Positions 1 through 8,219 of a stretch of DNA of 64,000 nt are shown one piece after another; position 1 is the stretch's first letter; each line of letters opens with the position of its first letter. The notes under the pieces were generated by a model that worked only from the letters and a program-made list of their open reading frames with translations, was not told where the DNA came from and did no database searches. Origin of the DNA: Subtercola sp. Z020 (lineage in GTDB: Bacteria > Actinomycetota > Actinomycetes > Actinomycetales > Microbacteriaceae); the NCBI RefSeq assembly GCF_002931235.1, contig NZ_PSTT01000121.1, positions 1 to 64,000 on the forward strand. Reading direction: 5' to 3'. A program made the position numbers and the translations under genes.

Positions 1-1
1 G

Positions 2-781
2 TGTGGGGGTGAGTGTGGGGGTGGGGGTGAGTCCCGCGGCCTCCGGCGAGCCCCACGCCTCCGTGCGCTGGGTGTCGTCGACTGCGGGAAGGGAGCCGAC
101 CGCGGCGTCGAAGGAGTGTGCGCCCTGGGTCACGACGGTGCGCAGCCGGCCGGAGGAGTGAGTTCCAGCATCCACCTGTACCTCGACAGTGTCGCCCGGC
201 ACGACCACCGACGATCCTGCGGGGGTGCCCGTGAGGATGACGTCGCCGGTCTCGAGCGTGAAATGCTGCGACAGGTCGGCGACGATCTGCGCGAGCGAGA
301 AGATGAGACCTGCCGTCGTGTCGTCTTGAACGACCTCGCCGTTCACCCAGGTGCGAAGACGCAGACCGGCGGGGTCGACCTCGTGGGCATCGATCAGCGA
401 GGGGCCGAGGGGGGTGTATCCGTCGCCGCCTTTGGAGCGGACGTTCGAGCCCTTGTCGTTGGCTCGAAGGTCGTAGAGGCCGAAGTCGTTTGCGGCGGTG
501 ACGAATGCTACGTGTGACCATGCGGCCTCCGCAGTCACCCACCGCGCTGGGGCGCCGATGACGAGTGCGATCTCACCCTCGAAAGCGAGCAGCTCGGTGC
601 CGGCAGGGCGGACGATCTCGTCACCCGAGGGGGCGAGGGAGCTCGACGGTTTGAAGAAGTAGGAGGGGGCGCCCGGGCGGCGGCCGCGCTGGTCAGCGCG
701 CGAGGCGTAGGCGAGGTGAACGGCCACGATCTTGCCGGGCCTCGCGCCGAGAACGGCAAACCGGGGGTCGGTGTCGGTCAT
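2..781 (-). CDS. Fumarylacetoacetate hydrolase (FAH) family protein, C-terminus cut by the window edge
   Basis: This cytosolic enzyme belongs to the FAH/HpcE superfamily, whose members are metal-dependent hydrolases, decarboxylases or isomerases of acylpyruvates and ring-cleavage products. The 260 visible codons start with MTDTDPRF at the ATG ending at 781. They carry the family core: FEGEIALVIG (metal-ligand Glu region), an FGLYDLRANDKG-type loop, then SLAQIVADLSQHFTLETGDVILTGTPAG, which is the diagnostic C-terminal block. The last visible residues are a Thr-Pro run from a G-rich repeat, and the stop lies outside the window. The gene is divergent from the MHS transporter at 898 and shares with it a promoter holding the palindrome at 808-819. 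The exact substrate (fumarylpyruvate, acylpyruvate or homoprotocatechuate product) cannot be told. Confidence 0.88.
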   Translation of the reverse strand, partial: MTDTDPRFAVLGARPGKIVAVHLAYASRADQRGRRPGAPSYFFKPSSSLAPSGDEIVRPAGTELLAFEGEIALVIGAPARWVTAEAAWSHVAFVTAANDFGLYDLRANDKGSNVRSKGGDGYTPLGPSLIDAHEVDPAGLRLRTWVNGEVVQDDTTAGLIFSLAQIVADLSQHFTLETGDVILTGTPAGSSVVVPGDTVEVQVDAGTHSSGRLRTVVTQGAHSFDAAVGSLPAVDDTQRTEAWGSPEAAGLTPTPTLTPT

Positions 782-807
782 CAAAGCTCCCTTGCGTCGT
801 GCTCGAA

Positions 808-819
808 ATCGTATACGAT
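808..819. promoter_or_regulatory. Palindromic operator ATCGTATACGAT between the FAH and MHS genes
   Basis: This is a perfect 12-base inverted repeat in the divergent promoter region of the FAH-family gene (start 781) and the MHS transporter (start 898). The same 12 bases form the centre of the 28-base palindrome at 5482-5509. A central GTATAC resembles sites of GntR-family regulators (the Bacillus GntR operator has a TTGTATACAA core). No GntR gene lies in the window, so the binding protein is unknown. Confidence 0.6.
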
Positions 820-897
820 AACGAACACCCCAGCAACCAGGCCTCGTCATCGACGACGAACTCAGGGGTACGACGACGACGTCCAGAAGGAGACTTC

Positions 898-2280
898 ATG
901 TCCAGCTCGCATCCTCAGGGCTTCACGCCCACCGGCACCATCTCCACCTCCACAGACCGCCGCCGCGTGGTCCTTGCCACGATTGTCGGGACCACCGTCG
1001 AGTGGTACGACTTCTTTCTGTACGCCTCGGCCGCCGGTCTCGTCTTCGGTCAGCTGTTCTTCGCTCCCGCGGGCCCCGGTGTCGCGCAGATCCTTTCGTT
1101 TCTCACCGTGGGTCTGAGCTTCCTGTTCCGCCCGCTCGGCGCCTTCATCGCCGGGCACCTCGGCGACAAATACGGCCGCCGTTTCGTGCTCATGATCACG
1201 CTCATCCTCATGGGCGCGTCGACCACTCTCATCGGCGTACTGCCCACGTATGACGCCATCGGCGTCGCAGCTCCCTCGCTGCTGATCCTGCTTCGTGTGT
1301 TGCAGGGTATCTCGGCCGGTGGGGAGTGGGGCGGTGCGGTGCTCATGGCCGTCGAGCATGCCCCCAAGGCCAAACGAAGCCTGTTCGGCGCCGCGCCGCA
1401 GCTCGGCGTGCCCCTTGGTCTGCTGCTCGCGAGCGGCATGCTGGCGCTCATGGCACTCATCGCCCCCGGCGACGCCTTCCTCGTTTGGGGCTGGCGTGTG
1501 CCGTTCCTGCTGTCGTTCGTGCTCGTTCTCGTGGGCTACTACGTGCGCCGGAAGGTCGAGGAGAGCCCGGTCTTCGTCGAACTGGCCGGGCGCAAGGAGC
1601 AGACCCGGATGCCGATCGTGCAACTCTTCCGCAAGCACGCGCTGCTCGTGATCATTGCCGCATTCGTCTTCGCCGGCAACAACGCTGTCGGCTACATGAC
1701 CACTGGTGGTTACATCCAGCGCTACGCGACCAATCCTGCCGGGCCCCTCGGCCTCGCTACTGCCGACGTGCTCGGTGCAGTATCGCTCTCGGCTGTGTCG
1801 TGGTTGGTGTTCACGTGGCTCGGCGGGTGGCTCGGCGACAAGATCGGGCGCCGCAACACCTATGTCATCGGGTGGATCGCGATGCTGGTCGCAATCGTGG
1901 CGCTCTTCCCGCTCGTGAATACCGGGAGTGTTGGAATGCTGGCCCTCGGCCTGGTGCTGTTGACGGTCGGCCTCGGGCTGACGTATGGCCCGCAGGCCGC
2001 GCTGTACGCTGAGCTGTTTCCGGCATCCATCCGCTTCTCGGGGGTTTCGATCTCGTACGCGATCGGCGCCATCTGCGGCGGCGCATTCGCGCCCACCATC
2101 GCGACGGCGCTTGTGGACGCTACGGGGACGACAGTGTCGGTCACGGTGTACCTGGCGATCATGGCCGTGCTCGGACTCGTGGCGACATTGCTGCTGCGCG
2201 ATCGCAGCGGTATTCCCCTCGGCCCTGACTACGAGGCTGAGCAGGCGGTCAGCCCGATCCGGGCGCTGTCGCGGGCATGA
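898..2280 (+). CDS. MFS transporter of the metabolite:H+ symporter (MHS) family
   Basis: This 460-residue inner-membrane protein probably imports a carboxylate or aromatic acid with protons. The N-terminal IVGTTVEWYDFFLYASAA signature, the loop GHLGDKYGRRFVL and about 12 hydrophobic helices are typical of MHS members (shikimate, ketoglutarate, proline/betaine and aromatic-acid carriers). The ATG at 898 is chosen because GAAGGAGA precedes it. A longer reading from 799 would translate through the operator at 808-819. The gene sits beside catabolic enzymes for an aromatic or 2-hydroxy acid, so it probably brings in that substrate. It converges on the GlcD-like gene with a hairpin at 2293-2327 between them. 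Confidence 0.9.
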   Translation: MSSSHPQGFTPTGTISTSTDRRRVVLATIVGTTVEWYDFFLYASAAGLVFGQLFFAPAGPGVAQILSFLTVGLSFLFRPLGAFIAGHLGDKYGRRFVLMITLILMGASTTLIGVLPTYDAIGVAAPSLLILLRVLQGISAGGEWGGAVLMAVEHAPKAKRSLFGAAPQLGVPLGLLLASGMLALMALIAPGDAFLVWGWRVPFLLSFVLVLVGYYVRRKVEESPVFVELAGRKEQTRMPIVQLFRKHALLVIIAAFVFAGNNAVGYMTTGGYIQRYATNPAGPLGLATADVLGAVSLSAVSWLVFTWLGGWLGDKIGRRNTYVIGWIAMLVAIVALFPLVNTGSVGMLALGLVLLTVGLGLTYGPQAALYAELFPASIRFSGVSISYAIGAICGGAFAPTIATALVDATGTTVSVTVYLAIMAVLGLVATLLLRDRSGIPLGPDYEAEQAVSPIRALSRA

Positions 2281-2292
2281 CGCGCCACGCTT

Positions 2293-2327
2293 GATGGCCC
2301 CGCGGCATTCGGTGCAGCGGGGCCATC
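2293..2327. terminator. Stem-loop between convergent genes
   Basis: An 11-base perfect stem, GATGGCCCCGC paired with GCGGGGCCATC, closes a 13-base loop. It lies just after the MHS stop (2280) and before the end of the convergent GlcD-like gene (2372). There is no long T tract on either side, so it would be a bidirectional, GC-rich actinobacterial-type terminator. Confidence 0.6.
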
Positions 2328-2371
2328 GGGGCGGCCTTGCTCAGAAGGACGCCTCGAGACGCTCCGAGGTC

Positions 2372-3724
2372 TCAGATCGCGCGGCCCGGCGTGAGGATGC
2401 CGCGGGGGTCGAGTGCGACCTTGATCGCGCGTTGCACGTCGAGGGCCGCGGCATCCTGCTGCCAGGGGAGTTCGTGACGCTTGACAGAGCCGATGCCGTG
2501 CTCGCCCGAGATCGTGCCGCCGAGTGAAAGCGCCAAGCGGGTGATGTCGTCGATGACGAGCTCGGCGGCGGCGTACTCCTCAGGGCTTTCGCCCGCCTCG
2601 ACGGTGGGGTGCAGGTTGCCGTCGCCGGCATGGGCGACGACCGCGATACGTCGGCTGTGGCGCTCGGCGATCTCTCCGATGCCGCGGAACACCGTTGCCA
2701 GCTCCGCCACGGGTACTCCGACGTCGCACGACACGCGCAGCCCCTGGGCGGTGAGCGCAGGGTTTGCGAGGCGCCGGGCCTCGAGCAGGCTGTCGGACGC
2801 GGAGATCTCGGTCTCGGTGGCGCCGTGCGCGCGGCAGATCTCGGTGATCGCGCCGGCGGTCTCGTGGGCGGTGAGTCCGACCGTCTGGCCCACCAGCATC
2901 GCGGCGCCGGGCGAGGGCAGCCCGCTGGGATGGAACGCCTCGATGATCTCCACGCTTCTCGCATCGATCAGTTCGAGCACCTCGGGGGTGGCGGGGCCCG
3001 ACACAATCGCCGTGACCGCACGGCCGGCGTCTTCGATGTCGTCGAAGCTCGCGCGGAACGTACGGGGCTCGCCGGGCGGTACAGGTTTGAGACGCACGGT
3101 CGCGGCAGTGATCACGCCGAGCGTGCCCTCGGAGCCGGTGAAGAGGCTGGTGAGGTCGTAGCCGGTGGTGTTCTTGCGGGTGCGGGCGCCCGTGCGCATG
3201 ACGCGCCCGTCGGCCAGTACCACCTCGAGGGCCGCCACGACATCGGTTGTGACGCCGTGCGCGACGCAGCGCAGACCACCCGCGTTCGTGGCGATGTTGC
3301 CGCCGATGGTCGACCATCTGGCGCTTGCCGGGTCGGGCGGGAAGAACAGGCCCTGGGCCAGGGCCGCGTCATCGAGGTCCGCCGTCACCACACCCGCCTC
3401 CACGTCGGCGAGACGGTTTTCGACATCGATCGAGACGATACGGTTCATCGCCTCGAGCGAGACAACCAGCCCGCCGGCGTATGCGACGGCCCCGCCGGAG
3501 AGGCCCGTGCCCGCTCCGCGCACCGAGACCGGGATGCCGCGGACGTTCGCCCAGGCGAGAGCGAAGGACACGTCTTCGGTCGAGGTGGCCCGGACGACGC
3601 CGATCGGCCGCCCTCCGGGTTTCGCGCGGGAGCTGTCGAGCGAGTAGGCGATGAGGCTCTCGGGGTCTTCGAGCAGGCGGCCGCCGAGGGCGGCGCGGAG
3701 CTCGTCGAAGCCGTCAGCGCTCAC
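2372..3724 (-). CDS. FAD-binding oxidoreductase, GlcD/D-lactate dehydrogenase family
   Basis: This 450-residue cytosolic flavoprotein oxidises 2-hydroxy acids to 2-oxo acids in characterised relatives (glycolate, D-lactate, D-2-hydroxyglutarate and D-mandelate dehydrogenases). The FAD_binding_4 half has PVSVRGAGTGLSGGAVAYAGG near residues 65-90 and TIGGNIATNAGG. The C-terminal FAD-oxidase half has VVAHAGDGNLHPT and GGTISGEHGIGSVKR, the metal- and substrate-binding motif of the family. The GTG at 3724 is chosen because it overlaps the TGA of the upstream ThDP enzyme by four bases (GTGA), implying translational coupling. Its product would feed the decarboxylase encoded just upstream. Substrate is inferred only. 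Confidence 0.88.
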   Translation of the reverse strand: MSADGFDELRAALGGRLLEDPESLIAYSLDSSRAKPGGRPIGVVRATSTEDVSFALAWANVRGIPVSVRGAGTGLSGGAVAYAGGLVVSLEAMNRIVSIDVENRLADVEAGVVTADLDDAALAQGLFFPPDPASARWSTIGGNIATNAGGLRCVAHGVTTDVVAALEVVLADGRVMRTGARTRKNTTGYDLTSLFTGSEGTLGVITAATVRLKPVPPGEPRTFRASFDDIEDAGRAVTAIVSGPATPEVLELIDARSVEIIEAFHPSGLPSPGAAMLVGQTVGLTAHETAGAITEICRAHGATETEISASDSLLEARRLANPALTAQGLRVSCDVGVPVAELATVFRGIGEIAERHSRRIAVVAHAGDGNLHPTVEAGESPEEYAAAELVIDDITRLALSLGGTISGEHGIGSVKRHELPWQQDAAALDVQRAIKVALDPRGILTPGRAI

Positions 3725-5373
3725 GAGTTGGCCTTGATGATCTCGCGCTGGTACGGCGCAATGACGTCGCCGCTGATGCGCAGGTCGAGCAGCAGGAACG
3801 GGCGCTCCGAGGGAGTGCGCCGCGTCCACTGCTCAAGGGCATCGAGATCGGCGATTTCACGCACGACGACACCTTCGGCGCCGAAGCCCCGCGCAACCGC
3901 CGCGAAGTCGACCTCAGGGATGAGCATCGGTTCGCGGGCGAGACCCTTGAGGCCGTAGAGGTTGACCTCGGCGCCGTAGGCGGCATCGTTCCAGACCACC
4001 GCGATGCCGTGGCCGCGCGCCGAGCGCACGGCGCTTTCGAGATCGGCGATCGCCATCAGTCCGCCGCCGTCGCCCGTGGTGAGCACAACGGTCGACTCCG
4101 GGCGGGCGGCGATGGCACCCGCCACCGAGGGGAAGCCCAGGCCGATCGACTGATAGGCGGTGCCGATCATCATGATGCGTTCGGGGGACTCGACGGGCCA
4201 GTACATGTTGGACCAGCCGATGAAGTGGCCACCGTCGGAGACGACGACGCGGTCCTCCGGCAGCAGTGTGGCGAGGCGCGCGGCGGCCGAGCGTGGATCG
4301 AGACGGCCGTCGGGGGCCTGACCCGCTCCCTCCTCCTGCGCGCGCAGAGGCGCTACGTCCACCTGATCCCGCCACCCGGAGGAAACCGCTCCGCGAGAGC
4401 GCAGGCGCTCGAGGAGCGCCTCGGCCGCCACCGCAGCATCCGCCCGAAGGAACCCGCCCACCTGCGCGTGTGTCGCGGTGGCGGCGACGTCGATTTGGAA
4501 GACTGTCGTGTTCGGGGCGAGAAGCTCGCCGAAGCGCATCGTGAACTGGTTGAGGCCAGCGCCGAAGACAACGGCCACATCGGCTTCGCGAACGAGCTCC
4601 ATGGCCCCCGCGGCGCCGAAGCCGCCTGTGACGCCGAGGTCGTAGGCGGGCTCGGGGAAGATCCCGCGCCCGAGGGCAGTGGATGCGGTGATCGCGCCGG
4701 TTGCCTCGGCCAGTCGCCCGAGTGCGGGGCCGGCCCCGCAGAGCCACGCGCCGCGGCCGGCGAGCAGGAACGGCCGTTCCGCTCCAGCGAGGGCCTCGGC
4801 GATGCGGTCGAGGGTCGCGTCGGCGGCGGCGCCGTGCGGCGCGAGCGGCGCGGGGAGGGTGACAGTGCCGGCATCCGTGATCGGCCCGGCCTCGCGCGCA
4901 ACGACGTCGTACGGGATCGCGAGCACGACCGGTGTGCGGTAGGTCAGCGCGTGCTCGAGTGCGATGAGTACGGTGGCTGTGGCATCCCGATCGCCGACGG
5001 TGTAGGTTCGCACACCTACCGCCGAAGCGAGGGCGACCTGGTCTACGCCCCACGGGCGAGGGCCCGAGGTGGGCTCGTCGCCGACGACGAGGAGCAGCGG
5101 AATGCGGGCCTGCGCCGCCTCGGCCAGGGCTGTGAGGGTGTTGGTGAATCCGGCACCATAGGTCGCAGTGGCTGCAGCGATGCGGCCCGAAGCGCGATAG
5201 TGCGCGTCGGCGGCGACCACGCCGCCCGCCTCGTGCCGCATCGCGGTGAAGCTGACATCGGTTTCGCGGTGCAGCACGTCGAGAAAATGCGCGTTGCCGT
5301 TGCCCATCACGCCGAAGACGTGGTTGAGGTGGCGGCCGAGAGCGTGGGCGACATGCGCGGAGACGATGGGCAT
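3721..5373 (-). CDS. Thiamine-diphosphate-dependent 2-oxoacid decarboxylase/synthase family enzyme
   Basis: This 550-residue enzyme belongs to the acetolactate synthase, benzoylformate decarboxylase and pyruvate oxidase superfamily. The N-terminal Pyr domain carries the catalytic Glu in MRHEAGGVVAADAHYRASG. The central domain runs from about residue 190. The C-terminal PP domain has the ThDP/Mg motif GDGGGLMAIADLES followed by VVWNDAAYG near residues 430-470. The ATG at 5373 follows GAAAGG and replaces a longer reading from 5487 that would run into the palindrome at 5482-5509. Coupling to a 2-hydroxyacid dehydrogenase and closeness to an aldehyde dehydrogenase favour a decarboxylase making an aldehyde. 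An acetolactate synthase-like carboligase is the alternative. Confidence 0.85.
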   Translation of the reverse strand: MPIVSAHVAHALGRHLNHVFGVMGNGNAHFLDVLHRETDVSFTAMRHEAGGVVAADAHYRASGRIAAATATYGAGFTNTLTALAEAAQARIPLLLVVGDEPTSGPRPWGVDQVALASAVGVRTYTVGDRDATATVLIALEHALTYRTPVVLAIPYDVVAREAGPITDAGTVTLPAPLAPHGAAADATLDRIAEALAGAERPFLLAGRGAWLCGAGPALGRLAEATGAITASTALGRGIFPEPAYDLGVTGGFGAAGAMELVREADVAVVFGAGLNQFTMRFGELLAPNTTVFQIDVAATATHAQVGGFLRADAAVAAEALLERLRSRGAVSSGWRDQVDVAPLRAQEEGAGQAPDGRLDPRSAAARLATLLPEDRVVVSDGGHFIGWSNMYWPVESPERIMMIGTAYQSIGLGFPSVAGAIAARPESTVVLTTGDGGGLMAIADLESAVRSARGHGIAVVWNDAAYGAEVNLYGLKGLAREPMLIPEVDFAAVARGFGAEGVVVREIADLDALEQWTRRTPSERPFLLLDLRISGDVIAPYQREIIKANS

Positions 5374-5481
5374 TGCGAAGCCTTTCGCGAAACAGGAACG
5401 GGAACGGGCCGTATGTGTCTCGCGCGGCGTGGCGCTACATGCTCCTTTTTCGAGCCGCGACGCTCGACCTCGAGCGTCTGA

Positions 5482-5509
5482 CAGCACTGATCGTATACGA
5501 TCAGTGCTG
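5482..5509. promoter_or_regulatory. Perfect 28-base palindromic operator upstream of the ThDP enzyme operon
   Basis: CAGCACTGATCGTA is followed directly by its exact reverse complement. The central ATCGTATACGAT is identical to the site at 808-819. It lies between the end of iclR (5543) and the start of the ThDP enzyme (5373), where the promoter of the ThDP-GlcD operon is expected. A transcribed form would also make a strong hairpin, so a terminator role for iclR cannot be excluded. The copy in another promoter favours an operator. Confidence 0.7.
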
Positions 5510-5542
5510 CTCCGCGCAATGTACGGGGCGGAGCAACGCGGC

Positions 5543-6247
5543 CTAGAGGGCCCTGCGGATAGCGGCTGCTGTGGCCTTGAGTCGCTCCGCGACTGTCGCG
5601 TCGTCGGCGTCGGTGCTCACGTGCACAGCGGCCACTGCCGCGGGCGTCCGGCCCTGCACGGCGAGGGGGACCGCCACGGCGTGCAGAGACGGAACGACCT
5701 CGTCGTGGCTCGTCGCCCAGCCGCGCTCGGCGGCGTCGGCGATCTCGGCGGCGAGTCGGGCATCGATGCCCTCCGGCCAGCGTCTCGGCGGCAGTTGCGC
5801 GAGGATCGCCCGTCCGGGCGCTCCTCGCGTCACTGAGTGCCGGGCGCCAGGCCGTTGAGCCACGGCCGTGGTGGCATGCCGGGGCTCGACGCTGGTGAGA
5901 GTGACGCAATCGTCGTGATCGAGCACAACGAGGAAGCACGTCATTCCGAGGTCGTTGGCCGCGGCGGTCAGCTCGGGCAGAGCCTCGGCTTGCAGGTCGG
6001 CAGCGACGCCGGCGGCCAGCGCGGCGAGGCCTGTTCCCAGGCGCACCGCGCCCGCAGCATCCCGTGAAACCAGTCCGTGTACCTCGAGGGTGCGCAGCAG
6101 GCGATAGGCCACGGAGCGATGAAGCTCGACGCGAGCGGCGAGGTCGTCGATCGAAAGGGGAGTGCGGGCGTCGGCAAGTTCTTCGAGGAGGCGGATGCCG
6201 CGGCTCAGGGTCTGCGACGCGGGTGTCGCGTCTTGCCGTGGAGTCAT
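5543..6247 (-). CDS. IclR-family transcriptional regulator
   Basis: This 234-residue DNA-binding protein has an N-terminal winged helix (SRGIRLLEELADARTPLSID, then LHRSVAYRLLRTLEVHGLV) in residues 10-65. The C-terminal IclR effector domain follows, with the segments VTLTSVEP and GAPGRAILA. The ATG at 6247 is preferred over a start at 6301 because the longer form would cover both inverted repeats at 6264-6301. The gene is divergent from mobA, so it probably regulates itself and the monooxygenase-aldehyde dehydrogenase pair. The effector is probably an aromatic acid, by analogy with PcaR/PobR and MobR-type systems. Confidence 0.9.
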   Translation of the reverse strand: MTPRQDATPASQTLSRGIRLLEELADARTPLSIDDLAARVELHRSVAYRLLRTLEVHGLVSRDAAGAVRLGTGLAALAAGVAADLQAEALPELTAAANDLGMTCFLVVLDHDDCVTLTSVEPRHATTAVAQRPGARHSVTRGAPGRAILAQLPPRRWPEGIDARLAAEIADAAERGWATSHDEVVPSLHAVAVPLAVQGRTPAAVAAVHVSTDADDATVAERLKATAAAIRRAL

Positions 6248-6263
6248 GGTTCGACTACTCTCT

Positions 6264-6280
6264 CGTTCGATAGCGGAACG
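6264..6280. promoter_or_regulatory. Putative IclR operator 1 (CGTTC-N7-GAACG)
   Basis: This inverted repeat lies 16 bases upstream of the iclR start, in the iclR-mobA divergent promoter. The half-site GTTCG matches the second repeat at 6283-6301. IclR-family proteins often bind two adjacent palindromes upstream of their own gene. Confidence 0.5.
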
Positions 6281-6282
6281 CT

Positions 6283-6301
6283 GTGTTCGAATATAGAACA
6301 C
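6283..6301. promoter_or_regulatory. Putative IclR operator 2 (GTGTTC-N7-GAACAC)
   Basis: This is a second inverted repeat with AT-rich centre GAATATA, two bases downstream of the first and 43 bases upstream of the mobA start. The same TTCGA/GAAC arms in both repeats suggest cooperative binding by the IclR protein encoded next door. Confidence 0.55.
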
Positions 6302-6344
6302 GGCGCGACGTGACGCAACGGTGACAGTGACGTCAGGAGAAACA

Positions 6345-8219
6345 ATGCAGTTCCACCACCACGGCTACGTCTCGGGCGACCCGCGCATACAAGTTGCCGC
6401 GGGTGGCGGTATCGATCGCCCCGCCGACCTGCCCGACGAGGTAGACGTTCTGATCGTCGGCTCGGGACCGGCGGGCATGTTGCTCGCGGCTCAGCTGTCA
6501 CAATTCTCGCAGTTCACCACTCGCCTCGTAGAGAAGCGCGGCGGGCGCCTTGCTCTCGGCCAGGCTGACGGCATCCAGCCCCGCAGTCTCGAGACCTTCC
6601 AGGCGTTCGGGTTTGCCGACCGCCTCACCGCCGAGGCGTACAACATCGGCTGGATGAACTTCTGGTCGCCTGACCCAGAGGACCCCACACGGATTGTCCG
6701 GAGCAGCCGCACCGAGGACTACGGCTACAAGATCAGTGAGTTCCCGCATCTGATCGTCAACCAGGCTCGCGTGCTCGACTACTTCGCGGAGGCCGCCGCC
6801 CACGGCCCTGCCCGCATCGTGCCCGACTACGGTGTGGAGTTTCTCGACCTCACGGTCGGTGAGGGTCTGGTCGAGGTGCGCGTGCGGACCGAGACGGGCG
6901 AGCGCACTGTTCGCGCGAAGTACGTCGTCGGCTGCGACGGTGCGCGTAGCGGGGTGCGCCAGGCGATCGGTCGCACGCTCGTCGGAGGGGACGCCCGCCA
7001 CGCGTGGGGCGTCATGGACGTGCTTGTCGAAACAGACTTCCCCGATTGGCGTATCAAATGCGCAATCAACGCTGCCGCGGGCAACATCCTGCACATCCCG
7101 CGCGAGGGCGGGTATCTCAGTCGCATGTACATCGACCTCGGTGAGGTCGCCGAAGACGACGATCACCGCGTTCGTCAGACGTCGATCGACGAGGTGATTC
7201 GCAGGGCGAACGCGATCCTTCACCCGTACTCCGTCGACGTGAAAGAAGTGGCGTGGCACAGCGTGTACGAGGTGGGGCATCGGGTCACTGACCGGTTCGT
7301 CGATGACCTCGACGAACCGCGCGTCTTCCTCACAGGTGACGCCTGCCACACGCACAGCGCGAAGGCTGGTCAGGGTATGAACGTCTCGATGCAAGACGGC
7401 TTCAACCTCGGTTGGAAGCTCGCACACGTGCTCACCGGCCGTGCGCCCGCGGAGCTGTTGCGCACCTACGACGCGGAGCGTCGCCCTGTCGCCCAGCAGC
7501 TCATCGACTTCGACCGCGAGTGGTCGTCGCTCATGGCGCGCAAGCCCGGCGAGACCACCGACCCCGACGAGCTCGCGACCTACTACCTCGCCACCGCCGA
7601 GTTCCCCTCCGGCTTCGGTACGCACTACGCCCCGTCCAGCATCGTTGCACCTGAGGCAGCCCAGGAACTGGCATCCGGATTCCCCGTCGGAAAGCGCTTC
7701 CGAAGCGTCGAGGTCGTGCGGGTGTGCGACGGCAATGCTGTGCACCTCGGGCATCACGCCAAGGCCGACGGACGGTGGCGCATGTATGTCTTCGCTGATG
7801 CCGACGGCTCGGCGCTTCGTGAATGGGCGTCGAAGGCCCAGGGCATGGTCGAGCGGTTCACGCCCGAGGGCTCCGACCTCGATGCCGTCTTCGACGTGAA
7901 AGCCATCTTCCCCGGCCGCTGGGAGGACGTCGTCGATGTGCCGTCGCTGTTTCGCCCGCGCTCCGGGCCGCTCGGCTTGACCGACCTCGAGAAGGTGTTC
8001 GCCGCCGCGCCTTCGGCCTGGACGAGCGCCGACATTTTTGCGGAGCGCGGGATCGGTGCCGACGGCGCCCTGGTCCTCGTGCGCCCGGACCAGTACGTCG
8101 CGCACGTACTCCCGTTGACGGCCTCGGACGAGCTTGAGCAGTTCCTGGCCGGGGCACTCACCGTGCCCGCAGTTGCCGAAAAGAGGCGGAAGCCCGCCCT
8201 GATCCAGGAGGACCGATGA
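6345..8219 (+). CDS. mobA: 3-hydroxybenzoate 4-monooxygenase-like flavoprotein
   Basis: This 624-residue FAD monooxygenase of the phenol hydroxylase group uses NADPH and O2. The closest family I recall is Comamonas MobA, which converts 3-hydroxybenzoate to protocatechuate. Shared hallmarks are the MQFH start, the VDVLIVGSGPAGM dinucleotide fold, LGQADGIQPRS, VVGCDGARSGVR, HPYSVDVKEVAWHSVYEVG and GDACHTHSAKAGQGMN near residue 330. A thioredoxin-like C-terminal domain follows from about residue 450. The ATG at 6345 has AGGAGAAACA before it. It overlaps the aldehyde dehydrogenase by ATGA and is probably controlled by the divergent IclR. Substrate assignment rests on remembered family resemblance, not an alignment. 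Confidence 0.82.
   Translation: MQFHHHGYVSGDPRIQVAAGGGIDRPADLPDEVDVLIVGSGPAGMLLAAQLSQFSQFTTRLVEKRGGRLALGQADGIQPRSLETFQAFGFADRLTAEAYNIGWMNFWSPDPEDPTRIVRSSRTEDYGYKISEFPHLIVNQARVLDYFAEAAAHGPARIVPDYGVEFLDLTVGEGLVEVRVRTETGERTVRAKYVVGCDGARSGVRQAIGRTLVGGDARHAWGVMDVLVETDFPDWRIKCAINAAAGNILHIPREGGYLSRMYIDLGEVAEDDDHRVRQTSIDEVIRRANAILHPYSVDVKEVAWHSVYEVGHRVTDRFVDDLDEPRVFLTGDACHTHSAKAGQGMNVSMQDGFNLGWKLAHVLTGRAPAELLRTYDAERRPVAQQLIDFDREWSSLMARKPGETTDPDELATYYLATAEFPSGFGTHYAPSSIVAPEAAQELASGFPVGKRFRSVEVVRVCDGNAVHLGHHAKADGRWRMYVFADADGSALREWASKAQGMVERFTPEGSDLDAVFDVKAIFPGRWEDVVDVPSLFRPRSGPLGLTDLEKVFAAAPSAWTSADIFAERGIGADGALVLVRPDQYVAHVLPLTASDELEQFLAGALTVPAVAEKRRKPALIQEDR

Noticed and set aside
4009-5481. A 490-codon plus-strand frame opposite the ThDP enzyme
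   Set aside because: It is a shadow of the minus-strand gene, which carries the ThDP motif and a ribosome site.
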